Assembly (NCBI GenBank): GCA_028706735.1
Contig: JAQTVS010000008.1
Span: forward strand, 14,144 to 21,683
Length of the DNA stretch: 7,540 nt
Reading direction: 5' to 3'
From: Thiomonas sp.
Lineage (GTDB): Bacteria; Pseudomonadota; Gammaproteobacteria; Burkholderiales; Burkholderiaceae_C
In this document: positions 1-6,177 of the stretch, piece by piece
Position numbering within the stretch: the first letter of the stretch is position 1
How the letters are laid out: each line of letters begins with the position of its first letter
Notes under the pieces: model-generated
The model's input: the letters and a program-made list of their open reading frames with translations, nothing else
Database searches by the model: none
What the model was told of the DNA's origin: nothing
Made by a program: the position numbers and the translations under genes

Positions 1-1
1 G

Positions 2-1768
2 GTCACCCCGGCGTTGGCCGCGCTGCTGCTGGCCGGGCGCAATCATCGCCTGCACATCCCCGCGCCGGTGCGCGTTGCGCAGCGCGGCTATACCGCCGTG
101 CTGCGCCGCATGCTGCCGCATTGGCTGCCCGCGGTCTTCATCACTCTGCTGCTCGTTGCCGCTGCGGCGCTGCTGGCGCGGGGCATGGGCGGCAGCTTTC
201 TGCCGCCGCTGCAGGAGGGGCAATACATCGTCCACATGCGGTTGGCGCCGGGGGCGTCCATCACGGCCTCGCTGGACGAGGGCGCGCGCGTGACACGGGC
301 GCTGGAACATCTGCCCGAGGTACGGCTGGTGGCGCAACACACCGGCCGCGCCACACTGTCTCCAGATGCCTCCGGCACGCAGAGCAGTTCGCTCGATGTG
401 AATCTCAAGCCGGGGGCTGACTCTGTCCGGGCGCTGGCCGACATCGAGCGCGTGCTCGGCGGCTTCGCCGGCGCCAGTTTTCGCGTCAACAGTTTTCTCA
501 CCGAGCGCATGGACAACACCGTGGCCAGTGGTGCGGGCGCGCCGCTGGTGGTGCATGTGCTGGGCAATCATTTGCACACGATTGACGCCGTTGCCGCGGA
601 TGTGGCCGCCGTGCTGACCCGCCTGCCCACGGCCACCGGCGTGCAGTTGCAGGCGCCGCCCGGCGTGCCGCAACTCGACATCGCCCTTGATGCGCAGGCG
701 CTGCGCCGTTGGGGCCTGCAGCCGCTGCCGGTGCTGCAGTCGATTCATGCCGCGTTTGCCGGCAGTACCGCAGGCACGGTGTTTCACGGCGCGGTTCCGG
801 TGCCGGTGCGCGTGGTGCTGAACCGAAGCGCCCGCAGCAATCCGCAGGCCCTGAGCGATCTGCTGATTCGCACGCCGATGCTGGGCTTCGTGCCGCTGTC
901 GCAACTGGCCCGCATCAGCGCGGCCAGCGGCCCGTCGGACATCCGCCATCTGGGCGGGCAGCGGGTGCAGACCGTGCTGGCCTCCACCACTTCGGCCAAT
1001 CTCACCGGTTTTGTGCAGCGCGCCCACGCGGCCATTGCCCGGCAGGCGCCGTTGCCGCCCGGCGTCACCCTGCAGTTCGAGGGCGAGGCGGCGCAGCGCA
1101 GCGCCACGCTCAAGCGCCTGGGTGTGGACGTGCTTGGCGTGCTGGCCGGGCTGATGCTGCTGCTGAGCATGGCGCTGGGGCGCAAAGCCAGCAGCGGACA
1201 GCCCACACCTACCGCAGCGGCGAACGCCAGCAGCGCGGGTGCTGCCGTTGGCTTGGGCTCTGCCGACGCCGCCGCCGATGCAGGCGCGATGACCACGCGC
1301 CAGGCCGCCTCCACCACCGCGCGGCAGGTGCTGCTGGTGCTGCTGTCAGTGCCAACCGCCTGGGCGGGCGGGGTGTTCGCCGCCTGGCTGGTGGGCGGCG
1401 TGCTGTCGCTCGGTGCGGTCATCGCCCTGCTGGCGCTGATGGGCATCAGCCTGCGCAATGCCATTTTGATCTTCGCCCACGCCGCGCAGTTGCAGCGCGA
1501 GCACGGCCTGGACTGGAATGCCGAGACCCTGCAGCGCGCAGTGGCCGACCGCCTGACCGCCATCGTCATGACCAGCCTGGTCACGGCGCTGGGCGTGCTG
1601 CCGCTGGCGCTAGGCCTGCACGCGCCGGGACGCGAAATCGAAGGTCCGATGGCCGTGGCGCTGCTTGGCGGCCTGCTCACCAGCCTGCTCTACAACCTGC
1701 TCGCGCTGCCGCCGCTGGCGCTGCGCTTTGGCATGGCGCGGCGGCAACAGCCGCAGCAACAGGCATGA
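2..1768 (+). CDS. RND efflux permease, CzcA/CusA-like, C-terminal half (partial)
   Basis: This is an inner-membrane proton-driven pump subunit that would work with a periplasmic adaptor and an outer-membrane channel. The frame is open to the left edge, so the start and roughly half of the usual ~1040 residues are missing. Counting from the TTG at position 14, a membrane helix (about 38-57) precedes the second periplasmic loop with its porter/docking folds (about 60-365). Helices then follow near 370-389, 438-460, 465-490, 515-535 and 544-571. The segment GISLRNAILIFAHA, the DRLTAIVMTSLVTALGVLPLAL segment and GPMAVALLGGLLTS match the last helices of heavy-metal RND pumps. An alanine/serine-rich stretch (about 391-437) lies between two helices where relatives have a short loop. 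The fourth-helix charged motif that helps assign the metal is outside the window, so the substrate is unknown. The cupredoxin downstream hints at copper. The family call is firm; the metal is inference. Confidence 0.9.
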   Translation, partial: VTPALAALLLAGRNHRLHIPAPVRVAQRGYTAVLRRMLPHWLPAVFITLLLVAAAALLARGMGGSFLPPLQEGQYIVHMRLAPGASITASLDEGARVTRALEHLPEVRLVAQHTGRATLSPDASGTQSSSLDVNLKPGADSVRALADIERVLGGFAGASFRVNSFLTERMDNTVASGAGAPLVVHVLGNHLHTIDAVAADVAAVLTRLPTATGVQLQAPPGVPQLDIALDAQALRRWGLQPLPVLQSIHAAFAGSTAGTVFHGAVPVPVRVVLNRSARSNPQALSDLLIRTPMLGFVPLSQLARISAASGPSDIRHLGGQRVQTVLASTTSANLTGFVQRAHAAIARQAPLPPGVTLQFEGEAAQRSATLKRLGVDVLGVLAGLMLLLSMALGRKASSGQPTPTAAANASSAGAAVGLGSADAAADAGAMTTRQAASTTARQVLLVLLSVPTAWAGGVFAAWLVGGVLSLGAVIALLALMGISLRNAILIFAHAAQLQREHGLDWNAETLQRAVADRLTAIVMTSLVTALGVLPLALGLHAPGREIEGPMAVALLGGLLTSLLYNLLALPPLALRFGMARRQQPQQQA

Positions 1769-1853
1769 GGATTTCAGGCAGCACACTCACCCGGCCAGGG
1801 CGGCGCGATGGACGCCCCGGTTGCATCGCACCCCCATCGCCAAGGAGAACATC

Positions 1854-2408
1854 ATGCAAACATCTTCCGCCCTGCGCGCCCTCAAGCGCAACATGTCCGC
1901 AGCGGCAGTGTTGGCGGCCTGCGCATTCCTGCTTGCGCCGCCCAGCCAAGCCACAACGCCGCTAAAAACCCAGGCCACGCCGATCTATATCCATATGAAC
2001 GGCGCCAACATGTTTCTGGAAAACGTGGTGGTGGTGCGCCCTGGCCAGGACGTGGTGTTCGTCGACCAGGACACCGGCGCACACACCATCATTGGCTACA
2101 ACCCCGCCACCGGCAAGACCAGCACGCGCTTCGATGGCGCAGTGGAAGGCACGCCCGGCCCGGGCCATCCGGTCAGCACCTACACGATTGCGTTCAAGCA
2201 TCCCGGCCTGCAGTTCTATTACTGCTCGGTGCATGCCGAATTGATGAAGGAGCCGGGCGGCCGCACCATGCCGAAAAAGCGCCCCACCGTGCACGGCTTC
2301 GGCGACCCGATGGCCGGACTGATCATCGTCACCACCGACAAACACCTGTTGGCCGACAACCCGGCGACCACGCGAGAAAAAATCCTGCCGGGCTATTTTG
2401 GAGGCTGA
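1854..2408 (+). CDS. Secreted cupredoxin (type 1 copper) protein
   Basis: This 184-residue protein is a predicted periplasmic single-domain copper protein that either carries electrons or binds copper. The start at 1854 is chosen because AGGAGA lies 7 nt upstream; an ATG 13 codons further in has no comparable site. Residues 1-33 form a Sec-type signal peptide (basic KR, hydrophobic AAAVLAACAFLLA, likely cut after SQA). The body (about 43-160) has a cupredoxin beta-sandwich pattern. The probable copper ligands are H77 in GAHTI and C124 and H127 in YYCSVH. M131 or M153 is the axial ligand. Between H127 and the last strand (MAGLIIVTT) is a ~25-residue Gly/Pro/Lys-rich loop, longer than in plastocyanin or azurin. 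A ~24-residue tail ends in GYFGG. It lies 85 nt after the RND gene with no terminator between, so co-transcription is likely. It is not a recognised named cupredoxin. A nitrosocyanin-like or copper-chaperone role is possible. Confidence 0.85.
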   Translation: MQTSSALRALKRNMSAAAVLAACAFLLAPPSQATTPLKTQATPIYIHMNGANMFLENVVVVRPGQDVVFVDQDTGAHTIIGYNPATGKTSTRFDGAVEGTPGPGHPVSTYTIAFKHPGLQFYYCSVHAELMKEPGGRTMPKKRPTVHGFGDPMAGLIIVTTDKHLLADNPATTREKILPGYFGG

Positions 2409-2440
2409 GCCCAGGGACCGGAGCTGGAGGCCGAGCCGGA

Positions 2441-4123
2441 TCAAGCCACCGTGAACTGCCCCATCATGCCGTTGTCCTCGTGCTCCAGAATGTGGCAATG
2501 AAACATGAAGGGATGGGCATCTCCCGCTGGTTGGTTGAAGTGCGCGATGAGCCGCACGGTTTCTCGGTGGCGCACCAGCACCGTGTCTTTCCAGCCCGCT
2601 TCATGCGCCGGTGGCGGCTTGCCATCGCGGCTCAAAATCTGGAACGAGGTGCTGTGGTAGTGGAAGGGATGCGCCATATGCCCCTGATTCACCACCTCCC
2701 AGATTTCGGTTGACCCGAGCCGCAGCCGTTGATCGATGCGGGCCATGTCCATATGGTGGTGGTTGATCGAAAACAGCTTGGCGCCGCCCTCCCCCAGACC
2801 CATGCCGCCAGGGCCGCTATGGGCAGGCTCGCTGGTCATGCCGCCCATCGCCTGTGCGCTGCCCTGCATGCCGCCCATCATGTTGCCCGACATGCCCTGC
2901 AGGGTGAAACGGCGCACCGGCGCGTCGGCCTGCAGCACCGGCAGTTCCACCATGCGCGCAGGAAGCCGCGCTTGCGTGCCCGCAGGCGGGCCAACGCGCA
3001 GTTCCAACAGGTCGAAGCCATCGTGGTCGAAGCGGTCTGCGTCCATCGGCATGGAACTCAGCGCGGGCGCCACGGCGCCGGAATTGCTGCGCAACACCAG
3101 GCGTTTGCCCTGCGCGTGGCGCAGGTCCAGCAGGATTTCGGCGCGCTCGCTGGGCGCCAGCAACATACTGTGCACCGGCACCGGGCGTGGCAACAGCCCG
3201 GCATCAGTGGCGACGACGTGAAATGCGCGGCCATCGGCAAACGCCAAGTTGAAAACCCGTGCATTGGCCGCATTGAGCACACGCAGCCGTACCCACTGCG
3301 CCGGGGCATTCCAGTATGGCTGCTCGCGGCCATTGACCAGAAAGCGGTCGCCCTTCATGCCCATGCGATCCATCATGCTGGTCATGTAGAGCAGGCGGCC
3401 ATCTGTTGCGAGGCGGCGGTCTTGCAAGATGACAGGAAGATCGTCCACGCCGTATTGCTGCGGCAGCCCCAGGTGCTGGTCGGCAGGATCGTCCACCAGC
3501 AGCATGCCGCCCAGGCCGGCGTAGACATGCGGGCCGGTGCGGGTGTCGGGGTGCGGGTGATACCAGAGCGAGCCCGCGGGCTGCTGCAGGGTGAACTGCA
3601 CGCGGCGCTGCCCGCCCGGCACGATGAGGCTTTGCGGCCCGCCGTCCATCTCGCCCGGCACATGCGCGCCATGCCAATGGGTGGTGGTGGTCTGATCCAG
3701 CGCGTTGTGCAGGTCGATGCGCACCGCCTTGCCGCGCGGCACGCGCAACGTGGGGCCGAGCACCGCGCCGTTGTAGCCCCAGGTGGCGGTGCGCAAGCCG
3801 TCAACCAACATGCTGCTGCCCGCAGCCATGCGCAGGGCGTAATGCAGCGCACCGTCCTGCGCAGCGCCGTGGAGTTCAGGCGGCACCAGCAAGGCACGGC
3901 TGAACACGCCAGCGCCAGACGCTGCAGTTTCCGGCGCCGGTTCGCCCATCTGCATGCCGCCCATGCCAGCCATGCCAGCCATGCCAGCCATATTCATGGC
4001 GCGCGCCGCTCCGCCAGCGCTCAAGCCCAGCGCACCCAAGGCCAATAGCGCCTTGCGCCGCAGCGGGCTCTGCGGGGCATCCGTCTTGGCGGAAACCTTC
4101 TGCTGTTCGCCGGAAGAGGTCAT
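2441..4123 (-). CDS. Tat-exported multicopper oxidase, Met-rich (CueO/CopA-like)
   Basis: This 560-residue three-domain periplasmic oxidase couples one-electron substrate oxidation to reduction of O2 to water. Cu(I) is the probable substrate. The start at 4123 follows GAGGAACGCG on the minus strand; a longer frame to 4183 has no good ribosome site. The N-terminus has a twin-arginine signal (LRRKALLALGALGLSAGGAARA, R22-R23, cut near 42). All four copper motifs are present: THWHG (H149, H151), WYHPH (H189, H191), HPFHYH (H485, H488, H490) and HCHILEHEDNGMM (H542, C543, H544, H548, M553). Two Met-rich stretches, residues 43-59 and 411-441, resemble the Cu(I)-collecting segments of CueO-type enzymes. 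The second sits just before the last domain, where CueO has its Met-rich insert. Length is slightly above CueO (516). The gene converges on the cupredoxin with a 32-nt gap, and diverges from the PepSY gene. The family call is firm; CueO-type cuprous oxidase activity is inferred from the Met-rich parts and neighbours. Confidence 0.93.
   Translation of the reverse strand: MTSSGEQQKVSAKTDAPQSPLRRKALLALGALGLSAGGAARAMNMAGMAGMAGMGGMQMGEPAPETAASGAGVFSRALLVPPELHGAAQDGALHYALRMAAGSSMLVDGLRTATWGYNGAVLGPTLRVPRGKAVRIDLHNALDQTTTTHWHGAHVPGEMDGGPQSLIVPGGQRRVQFTLQQPAGSLWYHPHPDTRTGPHVYAGLGGMLLVDDPADQHLGLPQQYGVDDLPVILQDRRLATDGRLLYMTSMMDRMGMKGDRFLVNGREQPYWNAPAQWVRLRVLNAANARVFNLAFADGRAFHVVATDAGLLPRPVPVHSMLLAPSERAEILLDLRHAQGKRLVLRSNSGAVAPALSSMPMDADRFDHDGFDLLELRVGPPAGTQARLPARMVELPVLQADAPVRRFTLQGMSGNMMGGMQGSAQAMGGMTSEPAHSGPGGMGLGEGGAKLFSINHHHMDMARIDQRLRLGSTEIWEVVNQGHMAHPFHYHSTSFQILSRDGKPPPAHEAGWKDTVLVRHRETVRLIAHFNQPAGDAHPFMFHCHILEHEDNGMMGQFTVA
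3953..3988 (-). repeat. 9-bp tandem repeat coding the Met-Ala-Gly run of the oxidase
   Basis: On the plus strand the unit CATGCCAGC occurs three times in perfect tandem (3962-3988), preceded by a one-base variant CATGCCGCC (3953-3961). Read on the minus strand this gives MAG-MAG-MAG-MGG directly after the signal peptide of the multicopper oxidase. Perfect copies at the DNA level, rather than only at the protein level, suggest recent slippage or duplication, so copy number could vary between strains without breaking the frame. Confidence 0.85.
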
Positions 4124-4194
4124 CGCGTTCCTCAGTGGTCGATCTTCAAGCACAGGACTGTATGCCGAGCGGCCCGATGGCATTGTGTGCAGAT

Positions 4195-4210
4195 GTCACT
4201 CAAGTGTGAC
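4195..4210. promoter_or_regulatory. Inverted repeat GTCAC-N6-GTGAC in divergent region
   Basis: Five-base arms GTCAC and GTGAC are separated by TCAAGT, a spacing suited to a dimeric helix-turn-helix protein. It sits 72 nt upstream of the multicopper oxidase start and 113 nt upstream of the PepSY start. Arms this short arise by chance fairly often. The case rests mainly on position between two divergent genes and on two further palindromes nearby. No named regulator is recognised. Confidence 0.3.
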
Positions 4211-4215
4211 GGTTT

Positions 4216-4240
4216 GCTCAGTCTGGGCTCAGTCCTGAGC
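4216..4240. promoter_or_regulatory. Direct repeat GCTCAGTC plus palindrome GCTCAG-TC-CTGAGC
   Basis: GCTCAGTC occurs at 4216-4223 and again at 4227-4234, 11 nt apart, about one helical turn. The second copy is also the left arm of a perfect palindrome GCTCAG-TC-CTGAGC at 4227-4240. One half-site plus one full site on the same helix face is a common operator arrangement. It lies between the two divergent starts, but no -10/-35 pair is clear enough to place it relative to a promoter. Confidence 0.35.
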
Positions 4241-4254
4241 ACGACACTCCTTCC

Positions 4255-4273
4255 ATCGCAAACGGTTTGCGAT
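4255..4273. promoter_or_regulatory. 19-bp perfect palindrome, candidate operator
   Basis: ATCGCAAAC-G-GTTTGCGAT is a perfect inverted repeat with 9-bp arms around one central G, 50 nt before the PepSY start. The arms resemble the GCAAAC/GTTTGC half-sites bound by LacI/PurR-family repressors, but the extra central base differs from the even-length PurR box. The half-site ACGGTTTGC (4262-4270) is repeated exactly at 4209-4217, 53 bp upstream, about five helical turns. A single-base loop makes a full RNA hairpin unlikely, which favours a protein-binding site. The regulator is not in the window. Confidence 0.5.
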
Positions 4274-4323
4274 CGCTGCACCAAGCGGCGTTTCGCTCGC
4301 AAGAGTTCACAAGGAGTTTGATC

Positions 4324-4647
4324 ATGCAACAACGCAGCAAAACCGCATTTCTGTTCGCCAGCGCGCTGGCTCTCGGCCTGGCCGGCGCCGCCGGTTCCGC
4401 CTACGCCATGGACGGTTCGCAATACACCAAGGAAGCCAAAGTGACGCTGGACGAAGCCCGCGCCATCGCCCTCAAAACCCTCCCCGGCGCCACCATCACC
4501 GACCAGGAACTTGAAAAGGAAAAAGGCGGCAGCGGCCTGCGCTACTCCTTCGATCTGAAAGTGGGCCAGACCGAGCATGAAGTAGGCGTGGACGCACAGA
4601 CCGGCGCCGTGCTGGAAAACAGTGTCGAAGGCGCTCACGCCGACTAA
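4324..4647 (+). CDS. Small secreted PepSY-domain protein
   Basis: This is a 107-residue exported protein. The ATG at 4324 follows AAGGAG by 7 nt, which decides it over an upstream in-frame ATG at 4267 that lies inside the palindrome region. Residues 1-28 are a Sec signal peptide (QQRSK, then FLFASALALGLAGAAG, cut after AYA). Residues about 38-97 form one PepSY domain: VTLDEARAIALKTLPG helix, acidic/lysine-rich turn, then strands RYSFDLKV and HEVGVDAQTGAVLE. PepSY modules occur in peptidase propeptides, where they inhibit the enzyme, and as stand-alone periplasmic proteins near metal-resistance or redox genes. The function of the stand-alone form is poorly defined. No copper-binding Cys or His cluster is seen beyond H85 and H105. 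It is divergent from the multicopper oxidase, shares its control region, and ends in its own terminator. The domain call is solid; a role in copper handling is inference from context only. Confidence 0.88.
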   Translation: MQQRSKTAFLFASALALGLAGAAGSAYAMDGSQYTKEAKVTLDEARAIALKTLPGATITDQELEKEKGGSGLRYSFDLKVGQTEHEVGVDAQTGAVLENSVEGAHAD

Positions 4648-4705
4648 GGACGGCATTCGACGCATCAACGCCAGCAGTCAATCAAGGTTTTCTGACTTCC
4701 CTTTT

Positions 4706-4728
4706 GCCCGGCCCTGCCGGGCTTTTTT
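4706..4728 (+). terminator. Rho-independent terminator after the PepSY gene
   Basis: The perfect 7-bp stem GCCCGGC / GCCGGGC encloses the loop CCT and is followed directly by six T residues. It begins 58 nt after the PepSY stop codon, so it closes that gene as a single-gene unit and separates it from the sulfite dehydrogenase operon. Confidence 0.9.
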
Positions 4729-4888
4729 GTGGGCCGTCGATACCCGAAGAGGTATGAAAGCCCCAATGTTTCAAAACGTCATCTACTTTAAATTTTGTAT
4801 CTAAGCAGAACGGAAGGCGTGCTTGATGCCGCAAGCAGCGGGGTTCCGAGGCTGCATATCAACCAGAACATCCCCGAGGAGAGAGTTC
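4729..4888 (+). promoter_or_regulatory. Leader/promoter region of sorAB
   Basis: This 160-nt gap contains the most AT-rich patch of the window (about 4765-4803, including TTTAAATTTTGTATCTAAG). It is the likely site of the sorAB promoter. TAAATT (4789-4794) or TATCTA (4798-4803) could serve as a -10 element, but neither has a convincing -35 at 16-18 bp, so an alternative sigma factor or an activator may be involved. Downstream, TGCTTG / CAAGCA (4820-4825 and 4832-4837) could form a small leader hairpin. AGGAG at 4877-4881 is the sorA ribosome binding site. Confidence 0.4.
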
Positions 4889-6166
4889 ATGCCATCAGTA
4901 AGTACACGCCGAGATGTGCTCGGAATGCTTGGAGGCGTCGGCGCGTTGCTGGCGTTCAAGCCGGCTTTGGCCGTGGTGTCGCCGCAGGCGCAATCGCCTC
5001 TGGCGGCCTTTACCGGCCCCGGTCCGAACCCATTCTGGAACGGAGTCGGCCCCTATGTCACCTATCCGCAAAAGCTGCCGCTGCTGCGACTGACCGATCG
5101 TCCCATTCAGCTTGAAACGCCACGGCAATATTTCCGCAGCGCTTTCACGCCGAACGAGGCGTTTTATGTGCGCTACCACCTGCCAGATATTCCGAACGCG
5201 GTCGATCTTGCGACCTGGCGATTGACGCTGGAGGGAAATTTCGATCGTCCCCTGCAACTGTCGTTCGATCAGTTGGTCAAGGAGTTCAAGCCGGTGCAGA
5301 TCGCCGCAGTGAATCAGTGCTCGGGCAATTCACGCAGCTATTTCCAGCCGCGTGTGCCGGGCGGCCAGTGGGGCAACGGCGCCATGGGCAATGCCATGTG
5401 GACTGGCGTGCGGCTGAAAGACTTGCTCAGACGCGCAGGGATCAAGGCTGGCACGGTGCAGATTCAGTTCGAAGGGCTGGATCACGGCCCCGGCCCGGCG
5501 GACAAGGGCTCAGGACGTTTCCTCAAATCGTGGAACATCGACGAATCCATCTTGAATGAAGCCGTCGTGGCCTACCTGATGAACGGCGAGCCGCTGCCCA
5601 TGCTCAACGGCTTTCCAGTGCGCATGGTCATGCCGGGCAAGTTCGCCACCTATTGGACCAAGCACCTGAGCTTCATCCGCGCGCTCACCAAGCCCGACAC
5701 CAACTTCTGGATGTATCCCGCCTACCAGGTTCCCGACACGCCGAACGGCAGCACCACCCCGGCAGACCTCAAGGCAGGCAAGGTGAAAATGGCGCCGATC
5801 GGACACGTCAATATGCCGGTACGCTCCTTCATTGCCACCCCGGACGGCAGCGTCCCGCTGGTGCGCGGCATGCGAACCTCCATACGCGGCGTTGCCTTCA
5901 GCGGCCAGGGAAAGATCGTCCGTGTGGATGTGTCGGTGGACGGCGGCAAGACCTGGAAGCCCGCAACGCTTGGCGCCGACCACGGCGCCTATTCCTTCCG
6001 TGAATACAGCTTCAACTGGACGCCTTCCGCCGCTGGCAATCAGACGATTGCTGTGCGCGCGCACGACGCAAAAGGGCATGTCCAGCCCGACTCGGGAGTG
6101 TGGAATCCCGGAGGCTATCTGTGGAACAAGATCGAGCAGCAGGATGTCGTGGTGCTGAGCGCCTGA
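4889..6166 (+). CDS. sorA: Sulfite:cytochrome c oxidoreductase, molybdopterin subunit
   Basis: This 425-residue periplasmic molybdoenzyme of the sulfite oxidase family oxidises sulfite to sulfate and passes electrons to the heme of its partner cytochrome. The ATG at 4889 follows AGGAG by 7 nt. The twin-arginine signal STRRDVLG (R7-R8) with hydrophobic run LGGVGALLAF ends near ALA28, as expected for export after cofactor insertion. C144 in NQCSGNSRS is the molybdenum-ligand cysteine. R95 and H97 in VRYHLP and Y276 in WMYPAY match, with a constant offset of 40, the active-site R55, H57, C104 and Y236 of Starkeya novella SorA as I recall them. Domain order is the Mo-pterin domain (about 75-285), then a dimerisation domain (about 300-425) with VSVDGGKTWKPA. 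Its stop overlaps the next gene's ribosome site, so the pair is one operon. The N-terminal ~45 mature residues are Pro/Gly-rich. SoxC is an alternative, but the neighbouring short cytochrome and lack of other sox genes favour SorA. Confidence 0.92.
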   Translation: MPSVSTRRDVLGMLGGVGALLAFKPALAVVSPQAQSPLAAFTGPGPNPFWNGVGPYVTYPQKLPLLRLTDRPIQLETPRQYFRSAFTPNEAFYVRYHLPDIPNAVDLATWRLTLEGNFDRPLQLSFDQLVKEFKPVQIAAVNQCSGNSRSYFQPRVPGGQWGNGAMGNAMWTGVRLKDLLRRAGIKAGTVQIQFEGLDHGPGPADKGSGRFLKSWNIDESILNEAVVAYLMNGEPLPMLNGFPVRMVMPGKFATYWTKHLSFIRALTKPDTNFWMYPAYQVPDTPNGSTTPADLKAGKVKMAPIGHVNMPVRSFIATPDGSVPLVRGMRTSIRGVAFSGQGKIVRVDVSVDGGKTWKPATLGADHGAYSFREYSFNWTPSAAGNQTIAVRAHDAKGHVQPDSGVWNPGGYLWNKIEQQDVVVLSA

Positions 6167-6177
6167 GGAGATTGCAA

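Noticed and set aside
784..1680. Minus-strand open frame opposite the RND permease
   Set aside because: The product is Ser/Arg/Pro-rich without recognisable motifs, and the plus strand is clearly the RND gene.
1805..1829. Inverted repeat GCGATG / CATCGC between the RND and cupredoxin genes as a terminator
   Set aside because: The loop is 13 nt, the stem only 6 bp and no T-run follows, so I do not call termination; the two genes are treated as possibly co-transcribed.
2409..2440. Bidirectional terminator in the 32-nt convergent gap between cupredoxin and oxidase
   Set aside because: No stem with a flanking T- or A-run could be found there.
3953..3988. CRISPR-like or minisatellite array
   Set aside because: The unit is 9 bp, has no spacers and lies inside a coding frame.
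2729..4048. Long plus-strand open frame (439 codons) opposite the multicopper oxidase
   Set aside because: It is His/Arg/Ala-rich with no domain pattern and no credible ribosome site. The minus strand holds a complete oxidase with every copper motif, so this is a GC-driven shadow.
4124..4183. Longer start for the multicopper oxidase at 4183
   Set aside because: The extra 20 residues precede the Tat signal without adding to it, and GAGGAACGCG directly before the ATG at 4123 is a better ribosome site.
4889..6166. Identification of the molybdoenzyme as SoxC or YedY/MsrP
   Set aside because: The dimerisation domain and active-site spacing fit SorA; MsrP is shorter and paired with a membrane heme protein, and no other sox genes are present.
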